This document shows positions 51,242-62,944 of a DNA stretch of 64,000 bases, one piece after another (the first letter of the stretch is position 1; the number at the start of each line of letters is the position of its first letter). The notes under the pieces are model-generated. The model did no database searches. It was not told the origin of the DNA and saw nothing but the letters and a program-made list of their open reading frames with translations. Location of the stretch: the NCBI GenBank assembly GCA_024220505.1, contig JAKZZE010000014.1, positions 558,001 through 622,000 of the forward strand, in the 5' to 3' direction. The stretch comes from Rhizopus arrhizus (taxonomy: Eukaryota; Mucoromycota; Mucoromycetes; Mucorales; Rhizopodaceae). The position numbers and the translations under genes are program-made.

Positions 51242-51998
51242 TTATGCTATCGTTGTTGGTTTCTTTTTGTATACGTTTCTAAGTTCTCTAACAATTTCGG
51301 AAGGGAAGGGGGGCTGCGTAAGGTCTGGCTTATATGTGATAGCAAGCACATCATCAGCTGACGTGGTAAATTGCTCTTCTCCACTTTGGTTGTTGTATTT
51401 TCTTTCAGGTTTAGGGATTTCAATGTCTGTACCTTTCACAAATCTTGTCCAACGAGATATAATTCGTCCATCTTCCAATGTCTTTTCAACTTTGCGTCGG
51501 TCAATACGAGTAGGCATCCTAGATAATCATATTAGCTGTGGTTGATCATTCTTTTTCACTTTCTCTCTTTTTACTGTGTGTCGGGATGAAGCAACATAAC
51601 GTTGGAATAATGAATGGGCATTTCTTTTCTGAAAATACCATCAGGTAAAGCAGGTTGCTTTGGAACATGCTTCTTTGCCTGTCAAAATTGCAATGAGTAT
51701 TAGTAAAATAAAAGGCTTATCCACAAAATACACTTCATTTACCAATTTTTTCCCTTCTACAATAATAGTATTCGCCTTGCGATCAACAGATTTCACTTCT
51801 CCAATAGTGTCTTTATCTTTTCCAGCAATGACTGCAACCTAAGTAAGATTTTTTAATATCTAATTAAAAGCTGTCATTTCTCCGATTTACTTTGTCTCCA
51901 GTAACAATATTCCAGTGTACAATTCTGTCCTTGGGCTTTACCCATTGATAAGTAGGAGCTACACGGGAACTGAGTCCTTTAGATTTGACACGATGCAT
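51242..51998 (-). CDS. Mitochondrial large-subunit ribosomal protein uL24m
   Basis: Exons 51891..51998, 51743..51838, 51575..51678 and 51242..51518; 194 aa. A KOW motif is visible: KDRIVHWNIVTGDKVAVIAGKDKDTIGEVKSVDRKANTIIVEGKKL (family: GDxVxVxxGkdKGkxGkVxxvxrkxnxVxVeGvN). It is followed by the mitochondrial-type extension AKKHVPKQPALPDGIFRKEMPIHYSNVMLL (family: xPxPIHxSNVxLx) and RRKVEKTLEDGRIISRWTRFVKGTDIEIPKPER. The basic N-terminus (MHRVKSKGLSSR) suits a mitochondrial import signal. It is an assembly-initiating protein of the mitoribosome large subunit. The four short exons splice in perfect phase. Confidence 0.92.
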
Positions 51999-53523
51999 AT
52001 TAAATAAAAGAAATAATTTTTAAAAAGGGGGCTTGCTTTTCTGCACAAAATTTTTTACCCAGATTACTGAAATTGGTTCGCTTAAATTTGAAAATCAGTT
52101 GGCTCACAAAAATCTGAAGAAAAATGCATAGGTTTTCAGAAGGTATAGCTTTCTAGGTTATAGGCATAAAATAATAAGATTCCCTGTATACAAAGCATTG
52201 TATAATTACACATAACAAATTGTATGAAAAACATATTTGAATTTAACTAATATATGTTGGATATGTTGTCCACACACTCATTCTTCTATAAATGCCGTCA
52301 TATGCTTTCTTGTATAAACTTAATTTTCTATCAGTCTCACTATACTTAATCTATCTCCTTTAATTTTTTACTTGATAAAAGAAAATAGATGTCCATTTGA
52401 ATTATATGATGACCATTTCATATTCATTATTTAGAGATAAAATTGATATTGTTACAAACATAAAAATAAAAAGCAGTGTTATTTATAAAGACAAGCAAAC
52501 AGTAACATCATTTAAGCTCCATTTAGCATGACTTATTTCTAATGTATCAACCTGCCCTGAATTAGTAATAATTGATGCTTCAAGGTGCAATTATAACGAT
52601 AATGTATTATATGGCCAAGCAATAAATACCAATCCCAATTGTTAAACATCATCAGCATAATTAGTATGTAGCTTACTTCGATAACAAGTAGCAATAATAT
52701 TGAGCAAAACGCATCACACATTATCACCAAATGATAGTAATATTTTATAAAAAATATATATAAAAAGATTCAACTTTAGAAATAAGCACAATTTTCTACA
52801 ATGTAATTATAAGTAGCCAGTGTTTAAAACAATTCCTGAAATAAAAAATGTTAGTAAATTAATATTTATTAAATAAGATTTGAATACAATGCTGCAAATG
52901 TGATATGCCCCTTGTTTTCATATTCATTTCCTTGATGCATATGAATTTGTGTAAAACATGCTGTGACAGCTTATAGTTACTTCTTTTGATTTAGGAATCA
53001 GCAAAATTATAAATGATCCATCCTTGTTGTCAAATATACTGATGTTTTTACGTTATATTACTTAAAAGAAGAATCTGTGAGATTGTCTTGATGATTTTCT
53101 CTGTGGAATTTTTATTCTATTACTGTTGTTAGTTAGAGGCTTTTGGAGAAAATTTAAAGTAGTAAAACCAGTTAGATATTTCTAACTACAACTGACTTCC
53201 AATTAAATAATTATGCTATTCATATTGATAGCTTTCATCTCATTTTCTTTATTGTTCAAGTTCTGTTCAAGTGAAAGCTTCAACTGGCTGCAATTTCGGC
53301 CTCACTTAATTTAAGCTCAGCATGTGACATTTGAAAAAAAATCCTTTAGTGCAATAGTTAGTCCGGACTCGATCCGGACAGGCACATAATCTGGGAGGAG
53401 AATTATGGGGGCAGACTGGGCAGTAAATCTTGAGAGGATCTCGCAAAATGTAAAGAAGTAAACCACCCAAAAAGATCCTTTCTCTTCCCTTTTTCGCATT
53501 CATCCTTTTCCATTATAAGAAAG
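51999..53523. other. Intergenic, AT-rich, with a structured GC-richer island before RPL26
   Basis: 1.5 kb without protein-coding evidence. 51999-53280 is AT-rich and featureless. At about 53331-53480 the composition changes and inverted repeats appear (see separate entry). The final 40 bp are a pyrimidine-rich RPL26 leader. Confidence 0.5.
53361..53379. other. Perfect GC-rich hairpin near possible Pol III signals
   Basis: GTCCGGA-CTCGA-TCCGGAC: 7-bp perfect arms with a 5-nt loop, inside otherwise AT-rich DNA. On the minus strand this reads GGATCGAGTCC, one mismatch from the Pol III B-box GGTTCGAnTCC. An 8-T run (53334-53341 complement) lies about 20 nt further on, as in Pol III terminators. 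A second pair (GTGC/GCAC) flanks the hairpin. A canonical tRNA cloverleaf does not close: no matching acceptor strand is found. Confidence 0.35.
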
Positions 53524-54217
53524 ATGAAGTTCTCTGCCGGTAAATATATATGTTTATTAGATGGATGGATTTTATTCTTTATTTCAACATACGAAAATGA
53601 AGGGATCGAAAAAAAATAAGAGCATTATTATTACTTGGAAACATTGGATAGAATGAGCGGAAGGAAAAATTAACAACAACGAAATAATGTTATTATTAGT
53701 AACATTCCTTCATTTTTTATTGAGAACATGAATAAATCCAACCATCTACCCAGTTGTATTATGAATGGTTCCACTCAACTTTTTTTGTGTTAGATGTTAG
53801 TTCCTCCCGTAGAAAGAGCAGAAAGTCTCACTTCTCTGCCACCTCCGATGTCCGTCGCAAGATCATGAGCGCACCTTTGTCCAAGGAACTCCGTGAAAAG
53901 TACAGCGTTCGTTCTATTCCCGTTCGCAAGGATGATACTGTCATGGTTGTCCGTGGTACTTACAAGGGCCGTGAAGGAAAGATCGTTCAAGTTTACCGTA
54001 AGAAGTGGGTCATCCACATTGACCGTGTCTCTCGTGAAAAGGTCAACGGTGCTACTGCCCCTATTGGTATCAGTGCTTCCAAGGTTGTTGTTACTAACTT
54101 GAAGTTGGACAAGAGCCGTATTGCTATCCTCGAACGTAAGGGTAACAAGGATGCTATGAAGCAGGTAAAGACAAGTTAAAATTTCAAGAAATAATTATTG
54201 ATTTCTTTTTATAGTAA
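53524..54217 (+). CDS. RPL26: Cytosolic ribosomal protein uL24 (RPL26)
   Basis: Exon 1 is 16 nt (53524..53539, ATG to GCCG). A 254-nt intron, long for this genome, leads to exon 2 (53794..54164). The join reads [42 protein letters not shown], the expected RPL26 start (family: MKxxxxVSSSRRKxRKAHFxAPSxxRRxIMSxxLSKELRxKY). The KOW motif is [37 protein letters not shown] final intron (54165..54214) places TAA directly after CAG, ending NKDAMKQ; if retained, the end would be KQVKTS. Codon usage is strongly biased (GTC, CGT, AAG, GGT) as in highly expressed genes, unlike the neighbours. A large first intron after a tiny exon is a common regulatory layout in fungal ribosomal protein genes. Confidence 0.95.
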
Positions 54218-54539
54218 ACTATGACATTGATGATATATGTACTTTCAACTTGTCAAATAAAAAATGTTAATTGCTCAAGCTTAGAATATATTTGTAAATA
54301 GCTTGTTTTACTTGCTGCGATTATTTTTGAAAAAAAAAAAAAAAAAGAGAGAGAGAGAATATGGCAAACAATAGTCATTTCTCATGAGTTTTTGAGTGAA
54401 AAGTTTTCAAAGTTTGATGTCCTTTGAACTTTGCTTCAAAATTTGAGAGAGCCAGTCACTATATCCAAGAAAATGGCTTACTTGCCTTTGTACATTAAGC
54501 AAATGATAAAAAAGAGAAATTCTTATGAAAGTTAGATGA
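54218..54539. other. RPL26 3' flank
   Basis: It contains an A run with GA repeats (about 54331-54358) and no gene signal. Confidence 0.45.
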
Positions 54540-55640
54540 CTGATTGCTACAATACGAAAATACAAATATGTTTATTCAGAATTATTATTTTTCTAAAGCA
54601 TTTATCAAATCATTCACATATTTCTGTAATCCTGAATATCCTGCTTTTGACTTGGAAGAGAAAGCAGGTTTAATATTCTTGTCGCTGTTTCTTTATTTCA
54701 ATCATACCCTCTTTCTCATCATTTTCCAATTGCTTCATTTTGAAGAGTTTCCAAAGATTCTATTATTTAACATCATCTTTTAAAAAATAAAATAATATTT
54801 TCTTAATATTCTTCGATATTGTTTGAAATAGAACATTTAACGAACTTTGCAAGTTATCAAAATCTATCAAAAAGGTTATTTCATATTTGATTCTCTTAGT
54901 ACACCGTTGAAATGTAAAAGCATTTGAGATTATTTTGTGCGTTATATCACTTGTCAGCAGTAGTTCTAATGTTGGAAGTGCATACTCTACAGAACGAAAA
55001 TATTCATTGTCAACTATACTGATTATTTCAACGAGTGATTTTGCTACCCACATTCACCTATTTTAATTTGATTTGGCCCTGTTCTATCTTTAATAGCTCA
55101 TAGATGAACATGCAAAAGAACACTCACCATAGTCTTTACTACTAATATAAAAACAGAAAATAAATATAGTACCAATAAAGCATCTTTAAAGTAAGACGGT
55201 ACAATCTGGATAATGCTAACTTTTTATGAGTTTACAATTAAGCTCTACAAATTTTTGTATGATTTTTACTTTCTTTTGTAAGCTTGTTATTACTTTTTAT
55301 CACTTTCAAGACACAAATTGGTGAGAACTTGAAATGCTTGCATCTCAAATTCATTTTGTTGATCTGGTACACATTGAAGAAGGCTGGCTAGGTCTTCAAT
55401 ATTATTCACTTCGTCTAAAGGTATAGTAACAAGTTCTAAATATTAATTTTAACAAATGATGTAGGTCTTTCGCATTCATTCTATCTAAAGTACTTGAGTA
55501 AGCTACATTAGCTAGAGACTGACAGGCAACTATTAATACTTGCTATTTTTCATTATCTAATTGCATTTTCTCAAAAAGCTTCTTTATACAGGTAGCTGAT
55601 TCCATAATCTTGCTAATATCGACCTTATACAGGTAATTTG
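54540..55640 (-). pseudogene. Broken helical-repeat (ARM/HEAT-like) gene relic
   Basis: On the minus strand, from about 55640, the frame reads VDISKIMESATCIKKLFEKMQLDNEK. It then meets an in-frame TAG (55543-55545) and continues QVLIVACQSLANVAYSSTLDRMNAKDLHHLLKLIF. A frameshift near 55440 follows, then a third piece ending DLASLLQCVPDQQNEFEMQAFQVLTNLCLESDKK. A further segment (54763-55053) reads SLVEIISIVDNEYFRSVEYALPTLELLLTSDITHKII, with a splice-like AAAATAG before it. The pieces share the Leu/Ala-rich helical pattern of armadillo-type repeats. One stop and at least one shift make it a probable pseudogene. The parent family is not certain. Confidence 0.4.
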
Positions 55641-56577
55641 TTAATGAACATCACTTATTTATCAAATTTAATCTACCCCAAAGTGCTCTCTTGAAGTTTT
55701 ATTTTAAGCTATCATACAAGACATACATAACCTAACAGTTTAAAGGGAAATGGGCAAAAAATTGCAATTTGCAGATTGAAAGCCTGATGTATCAAGCCTG
55801 ATGTATCAAGCCTGAATTATTAATTTGAATGATGGCATCTATTTGAACCACAAAATCACTTTTTTTTATGGAAAGACAAACTCGGTTATCTTTGAAATAT
55901 GTATCAAATTAATGCAGCTTTGAAATAATATGAATTACTTGATTGCTTTAAACCAGTAAAATCTATCATTCATTTCTTACATACAATCCAGAAGTTAATT
56001 GAAAACCGTCAGTTATATATGCTTTGTATAAATTAAATGTATCTAATTTCACATTTATTAATACATAATATGGATGGCAATAACAAATTTAATGACAGTA
56101 AAAGTCTTCAAATACATGGCATTTTATTGGAGGATGAGTAAATGTTTTTGAAGTTCCGCTAAGAAGCTGAAATCCAGTTCATGCAGCAAAATTCTCTGGA
56201 ATTTCAAACATTAAATATGTATACATAGCTTTGTTGTTAAAGAAGTAAACTAAATAATTAAAATTAATCACTGCCAGTGATAACTTTATTATCCGGTTTC
56301 TTTGTAGTTTGCATGAAGTTACTATTTATTAAAATAGGCTGATAAAACAGCATCTTTATATCAAAGCAAAAATATAAATAAACTTTTCGAGGAAATCAAA
56401 AGAAATAACTTTTAAAGGAATGTGTACATTTCAATGGAGACTCAAATAAAAAAAAAGATGAATACTTCAATAATCAACCAACAAAAATATGGGAGACTTT
56501 TTTTCAAACTGTTTATAAAACCAAATCAAATAAAACTGCTCTTTCTTTCTTTTGTCAATTCTTTTATTGCTCTTAAA
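55641..56577. other. 5' flank of the repeat protein gene, further decayed sequence
   Basis: AT-rich. It includes a short direct duplication (GCCTGATGTATCAA twice, about 55781-55811). TATAAATA lies at 56373-56380, about 200 bp before the ATG. The frame upstream of 56578 is open to 56422 but lacks a plausible signal peptide at its first ATG. Confidence 0.45.
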
Positions 56578-57060
56578 ATGCGTTGTATTTACACCATTTC
56601 TGCTGCCATTGCCTTTTTTGCGGCCAGTGTATTTGCTAATTCAAATGCTGATTTTAATCCTGTCAACTTTGTTGCTGAGGAAGTTCCCAGTTCGTTAACT
56701 GATTCCTTTGTGAACTTCCGCTGGAATGGTGAATCTGCTGTAGCTCAACAAACCTTTAACCTCATTGTTGAGGACACTGCTCGTATCCAAGTCACTGATT
56801 TCAAGAACCGTGGTGATCGCTTTGAAGTCTTTGATAATGGTAAATCTTTGGGTACTACTAGTGAAGTTGAGGCTGAAGCTGATCAAGAAGCCTTTGCTGC
56901 TACTCCTGAAGAAGCCCTTGAAGATGAACGTTTCAGTAAAGGTGTATTCACTTTAGAAAAGGGTGAACACAAGATTACTATCAAAGCTACTGGTCCCTAT
57001 GAAGCTGGTACAGCTGCAATCCGTATCTTAGACCATGCCAATGTTGCATTCCACAAGAAA

Positions 57061-57092
<32 letters not shown>

Positions 57093-58083
57093 CAAGGATT
57101 GGCACCACGATGACGACGATGATGATGATGATGATGATGATAAGGATTGGCACCACGATGGTGGTAGACATCATGATGATGACGATGACAAGGATTGGCA
57201 CCACGATGGCGGTAGACATCATGATGATGATGATGACCACTGGCACAGGGATAATGACCATGGAGACTGGGACAATCATGACGGACATAGAGGCCGGGGT
57301 CGCTATGGTGACCACAATGACTGGGACAACCATGATGGACATAGAGACTGGGACAACCATGATGGCCACAAGGACTGGGACAACCATGATGGCCACAAGG
57401 ACTGGGACAACCATGATGGCCACAAGGACTGGGACAACCATGATGGCCACAAGGACTGGGACAACCATGACGGATATAAGGGCGGAGATAACCATGATGG
57501 ACATAGAGACTGGGACAACCATGATGGCCATAAGGGCTGGGATAATCATGATGGCCATAAGGGCTGGGATAACCATGATGACCACAAGGGCTGGGACAAC
57601 CATGATGACCACAAGGGCTGGGACAACCATGATGACCACAAGGGCTGGGACAACCATGACGGATATAAGGGCGGAGATAACCATGATGGACATAGAGACT
57701 GGGACAACCATGACGGATATAAGGGCGGGGATAATCATGATGGCCACAAGGACTGGGATAACCATGATGGACATAAGGATTCGAATAACCATGATGACCA
57801 CAAGGACTCTAATAACCATGATGACCACAAGGACCCTAATAACCATGATGTCCACAATGTCTATGAACACCATGAAGAAGTATACCCTCCTTATTATGAC
57901 CTTGATCTTTCTCACACCATTACTGTCACCAAGACTGTCTGGGTTGAAGCAGAGATTCCTACCCCTATTAATGATCCTCAAAATGGTGATGATTCTGCTT
58001 ACTCTCCCCACTATGAAGATGATCACGAACATGGTAAAGGACGCGACCATGACCGTAACCACGATAAGGGTCACTACCACTAA
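56578..58083 (+). CDS. Secreted His/Asp-rich tandem-repeat protein
   Basis: Start at 56578 because it gives a clean signal peptide (MRCIYTISAAIAFFAASVFA), although the frame is open upstream. Mature protein, 501 aa total: an N-terminal beta-sandwich-like domain of about 140 residues (DFNPVNFVAEEVPSSLTD to GTAAIRILDHANVAF), then poly-Asp blocks interrupted by KDWHHD. About 20 copies of a 9-residue unit H-K-D-W-D-N-H-D-G (variants KG, RD, YKGG) follow, and then a tail with HTITVTKTVWVEAE and a His/Asp-rich end. One exon. His and Asp density suggests binding of divalent metal (zinc, copper, nickel) or mineral surfaces at the cell wall or outside the cell; this is inference. No known enzyme motif. 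Strong preferred-codon use in the N-terminal part suggests high expression. Confidence 0.8.
57058..57240 (+). repeat. GAT-repeat (poly-Asp) blocks
   Basis: Runs of GAT/GAC codons (up to about 11) separated by AAGGATTGGCACCAC units, in frame within the secreted repeat protein. Confidence 0.9.
57264..57855 (+). repeat. 27-bp coding minisatellite
   Basis: About 20 head-to-tail copies of a 27-bp unit (core TGGGACAACCATGATGGC plus CACAAGGAC) with few variants. Unit length is a multiple of three, so copy-number changes keep the frame. Some higher-order blocks recur (the YKGGDNHDGHRDWDNHDG pair appears at least twice), pointing to recent unequal exchange. Confidence 0.92.
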
Positions 58084-58303
58084 GACAGCAAAGATAGACA
58101 AACGTACATTGTACGCATTAAAAAATCAATGTCTTTTAAATTTATAATTTATTTTTTATTACTTGTCCATAATAAAGTCTTACTTCAACATCATTTTTAT
58201 TTCTCTTTTATATCTTAGAATAATATCCTTGACGGTCAAGAAAAAAAAAGAAGAAACGATTGTAAAATATGCAAATAAATATGTACTTTATTAATTTCTG
58301 TTT

Positions 58304-59408
58304 CTAACAAAACTTCCAATGATTACCACAATTAACGCATGTGACAAACGTTGTCATAGGTTCATCTGCACTTCTGGTCTGCATTTGGAAATAAGTACAT
58401 TTTCTGCCTTGACATTTACCACACTTGAACATGTCTGTCTCAGCTTGTGCAGATGTAGCACCTCTAGCTTTGAACAAAGCTTCTTCTGCTAATTTTCTAT
58501 CACGCGCCTGTGCTTCCTCTGATGCCATCTCTTCCACACTCATCGTACAAAGTTTTTCAATGGTTAATTCGCCGCTTACGACACTTTCACGTAATCCAGG
58601 ATTGCTTTTACTTTTGAGATTGTTGGCCAATGTACGCACTTTACTTTTGTATCCTTCATTGACACTTCCATATTCATTAAATATTCTTGCTTCTATAGCC
58701 AGCGCACGTTTCAATAACAATTCAGAATCTATATCAATCAGCAACGTGAATTTCACGTTAAAATAAGAGCTATGTCATGGAATGTATTTTTTTTTTTACC
58801 TGCTCCACTGTTCAAACCAACAGCTGAATACATCAATTCAATTGTTTTATTGCGAGGCACGTTTCCTGTTGATTTATATGTCACTTCATCTGTCTTGACT
58901 GTACGCGACACACCTTCACTGCCGGGTGTCTTTGGTGAAGAAGCCTGTGAAGAAGCTTTACTGGCTTCTGTACTAGCAACGCTACTTGTTTCAATGGATG
59001 GGGATGGTGAAGGCGCTTTTTTGGTTTGTGGGCTGTTTGATGTTTGATGTACAACATCATCTTTCCATTTCTTTACAACAGCCTTTGCCTTGATCGATAG
59101 TTGGTTATCTTTATGTGTTCTTAATTTTCCGATAACTTTACCAATATCAGTTTTCTACAAGATTATCATTCAATGAATAGCTCTTTCAACAATTTATGAT
59201 TTATCACCTTTAAAAGTTCACCAGTAACCTTTATCTTGCTCAAATTGTCCAAAATATCTAGACACGTCTGTGTTTACAAGTCTATGAGTTCTACTTTATT
59301 TTTTTCTACAATAATCAAACTAAAAGCTCAAACCTCAACATTGTTGTTTTCTAAAGCTGAATTAAGAGACTGCTTTGCTTTGCTGATTTGTGCCTCTGCT
59401 GTATTCAT
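58304..59408 (-). CDS. DST1: Transcription elongation factor TFIIS
   Basis: Four exons from MNTAEAQISKAKQSL. Domain I (LW): CLDILDNLSKIKVTGELLKKTDIGKVIGKLRTHKD...AKAVVKKWKDDV. A Ser/Pro/Thr linker follows. Domain II: NKTIELMYSAV...LAIEARIFNEYGSVNEGYKSKVRTLANNLKSKSNPGLRESVVSGELTIEKLCTMSVEEMASEE. Domain III zinc ribbon: CGKCQGRKCTYFQMQTRSADEPMTTFVTCVNCGNHWKFC, with four Cys and the catalytic acidic hairpin (RSADEP). It enters the RNA polymerase II secondary channel and stimulates cleavage of backtracked RNA. All functional residues are present. The first intron needs the acceptor in AAACACAG to reach CLDILDNL. Divergent from chitin synthase across about 650 bp. Confidence 0.95.
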
Positions 59409-60061
59409 TTGTTATCTGCAAAGGGAAAAAAGAAGTACAAAAGGATATGCGATAAAATTTTTTTTCCACATAAACAGTCCGAGTCGGATTTAATTTCTTT
59501 GCTAGCGTGGCAGAAAGACACACAATGAGCTGTCAAACCAATGGTAAATCAAGAATGCGATCGACTGAGTGTTTTAGCGTACCTATTCAGTTGCACGAAC
59601 AACCACATCTGGCAATCACGTACTGTCTCACAGCATGTTTTTTAAAAATGATCGAAAGCCTTAATGTACTGAAAAGGATGGAATTTTGCCAAACCCCTTG
59701 AAAAAGCCATTTTTCTTGAAGAAAAAAAAAAAAAGGCAGCAAATAATCTATAGGAACTCAATTCTAAAAAAGAAAGTACAACAAGCTCAAAAGAACATTG
59801 TTGAATCTTATTTGCTTCACACTATTTTTTAATTAATGACATCATTCCAAATTTACCAAGACACATAATATGGACAATTGACACCATAATACCTTTCAAG
59901 ATCATATGCCTCCAATAATAAAAGCAAAAGATTGGGTTTCAAACAAAAACATTGACACATTTGGTAATGTTACACGAATGGCATGTAGTAAATAACTCAT
60001 GTCTATTTTTTTACCTTACTTTTGTTTTTCTTTTTTCGTTAAAGAATACTTGTTAAATAAT
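59409..60061. promoter_or_regulatory. Divergent region TFIIS / chitin synthase
   Basis: About 650 bp. A small plus-strand frame (59507-59701) has no family, signal or splicing support. The chitin synthase frame is also open upstream to an ATG at 59999. Confidence 0.45.
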
Positions 60062-62944
60062 ATGTCTGAAGAATCAGGAAGTTTTGGTGGTTGGTTTTCT
60101 AGTTGGTTTAATACATCAAAAGACCAAGAATCATCCTCGAATCTTATTCAACAACAGCAACCAGGTACCAACTATGCAAGAAATCAACAAACGCTATCTT
60201 CATTACGCTCACAAAAGCAGCAAGCCGAATCCTCAAAAGAAGATACCAGAAATAGTCCTGGTAAACTTGTTCGAACCGACACAGAATCTTATTTGGATGC
60301 ACCCAAAACACAGCAGGCAAATAACAATCGAAAAGTGACTCGAAGACTTCCTTTGACGAATAACAACTTGGTGATTGACTGTCCGATACCAGATCGACTG
60401 TTGGGCGCCTTGAATTGCACAGAACGAGATGAATTTTCACAATTGAGATATACTGCAGCAACCTGTGAACCAGATGATTTTGAATTAGAAGGTTATACAC
60501 TACGTCCAAAGATTTATAATAGAGAAACAGAACTGTTTATAGTAATGACAATGTATAATGTACTTTTTTTAAAATCATTTTTTTTTTATTGACGATAATA
60601 AAACTGACATTGTTTTATCACTTAGGAAGATGAAATCCTATTTACGCGTACGATGCACGGTGTCATGAAAAACATTGCGCATTTGTGTAGTTTAAAGAAA
60701 AATTCTGTCTGGGGACCAGATGGCTGGAAAAAGGTCGTCGTTTGTATTGTAGCTGATGGTAGAAAGGTAGTGAATAAACGAGTACTCAATGTTTTGGCAT
60801 CCATGGGTATATATCAAGCGGGCATTGCAAAAAATATAGTTGACAATAAACCTGTAAAAGCACATATTTATGAAGTAAGTCTACAAGAAAAAAAAAAAAG
60901 AATTGCATTTATTTATCTTAAATTTACTTTCTTGATTTGCATAGTACACAACACAAATATCCATTGATTCAGACATGAACATCAAGGGCTCCGATAAAGG
61001 TATTGTGCCCGTTCAAACAATCTTTTGTTTGAAAGAAAAGAATGCTAAAAAGATCAACTCTCATCGTTGGTTCTTTAATGCATTTGGCCCCATCTTACAA
61101 CCCAATGTATGCATTTTACTAGACGTTGGCACACGACCGGGAAATAGCAGCATTTATCAACTTTGGAAGGTCTTTCATCGAAACCCTCTTATTGGTGGTG
61201 CTTGTGGAGAGATACGGGCCATGTTGGGCACAGCTTGTTGTCAATTGATCAACCCTCTGGTTGCTGCTCAAAATTTTGAATACAAAATGTCCAATATTCT
61301 GGATAAACCTTTGGAGAGTGTCTTTGGATACATCAGTGTATTACCAGGTGCCTTTTCTGCTTATCGATATGCAGCACTTAAAAATGATGTGAACGGACAA
61401 GGTCCTCTTGAAAAGTATTTTTTGGGAGAAGATCTTCACAAGGATCAACATACAGGGAAAAAGGCAGGATTGTTTGAGGCCAACATGTATCTAGCAGAGG
61501 ATCGAATTTTATGCTTTGAACTCGTTGCCAAAAAAGACGAACGGTGGTTACTACAGTATGTTGATAGTGCCTTTGGAGAGACAGACGTGCCTAGTCAGCT
61601 TCCAGAGTTTATATCCCAAAGAAGACGATGGCTCAATGGCTCATTTTTTGCTGGTGTTTATGGACTGATTCACTTTTCAAAGATTTGGAACAGTGGCCAT
61701 GGGTTCAGTCGAACGTTCTTGCTGTTGATTGAAGGGATATATAACGTGATTAGTTTGATTTTTAGCTGGTTTTCTGTGGTAATTGTCCTTTGTATTTAAA
61801 ATATTGAACTTTTTCTAATATTCACTTTAGGGGAATTTTTACATTGCATTTTATTTCATCACAAAAAGTTTAGCGGACCCTTCTGTCAGTCCATTTGGTG
61901 GTGATTGGGGCAGTAGAATATTTGATTTTTGTAGATATGTGTATGCCGCTTTACTGTTTATTGTCTTTATTTGTTCCATGGGAAATAGACCTCAAGGGTA
62001 ATTATAAAAAAAGAGTTTATTTTATGTCAACTCATTTATTTTTATTTACAAAGTTCAAAATATCTGTTTATGACATGTCTTGTTGGGTTTGCTCTTATCA
62101 TGATTTATATGTTATTTTGTGCTTCATGGCTTATTTATAAAGGAATACAAATGGCAGCTGAAAGAAATAATTGGACATTGGATACGACAAAAAACTTTGA
62201 AATAGCTATGAATGATCCCGGTCTTAGGAATATGCTTGTTTCACTTTGTTCTACTTATGGTATTTATTTTGTATCAAGTTGTCTGCATCGTCAGCCATTT
62301 CATATGTTTACAAGCTTTCTTCCCTACTTGTTATTATTACCTGGTTATATCAATATACTGAACATTTATGCTTTTTGCAATACTCATGATGTTAGGTAAA
62401 GACAAAGATGTATGCTTACAAAATTCTTCTTTCTGACTTTTTTACTGGTATTCAGTTGGGGTACAAAAGGTGATAATTCAATTGATAAAGATCTAGGGGT
62501 AGTTCGAGTATCAGATGAAAAAGAAAAAGGCATCAAAACGGTAGAAATTGAATTACCGGCAGATCAATATGACATTAACTGTCAATATGATTCAGCATTG
62601 TTTGCGTTAGATGCCAAACCTAGTAAAAGTGAGGTATATGATAACTGAATGAATTATATCAAACATGTATAACTTATTATCAAATGTGTCAATAGGAAAA
62701 CAAAGGCACTTTAACCAAAGACGACTATCAGCGTGCGTTCAGAACACATTTGGTTTTGGCATGGATTGCTTGTAATGCTATTTTGGTCATATTTATCACA
62801 GCACCAGAATATGAATCAATATTTGTAGAATCCGCAGGTACAACATATATGACAATCCTTCTATGGGTCAATTTTGGGCTTGGTGTATTTAGATTTATTG
62901 GTTCATGTATGTTTTTGTTGCTAAGCATTTTCACTTCTGGTTAA
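60062..62944 (+). CDS. Chitin synthase (division I, class I-III type)
   Basis: Exons 60062..60559, 60626..60874, 60945..61778, 61831..61997, 62054..62395, 62456..62633 and 62696..62944; 838 aa. Hydrophilic N-terminus, then the family-2 glycosyltransferase core: [74 protein letters not shown] and the catalytic QRRRWLNGS. Seven or so C-terminal membrane segments follow, with the conserved HDVSWGTKGD between them. It polymerises UDP-GlcNAc into chitin at the plasma membrane. No myosin-like head, so not class V/VII. The alternative start at 59999 would add 21 hydrophobic residues (MSIFLPYFCFSFFV); I chose MSEESGS because it fits the hydrophilic N-termini of the family. Confidence 0.96.

Noticed and set aside
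53331..53480. tRNA gene on the minus strand
   Set aside because: A T-arm-like hairpin and T-run exist, but no acceptor, D-arm or anticodon arm closes.
57028..58101. Long antisense ORF (357 aa) over the His/Asp repeats
   Set aside because: A by-product of the 27-bp repeat, which keeps all frames open; hydrophobic MVV-type repeats with no start context or family.
57035..58147. Second long plus-strand ORF (370 aa) in another frame
   Set aside because: Met/Thr-rich shadow of the same repeat; the signal-peptide frame is the supported one.
59507..59701. Small ORF upstream of chitin synthase
   Set aside because: No family or splicing support; it lies in the divergent promoter region.
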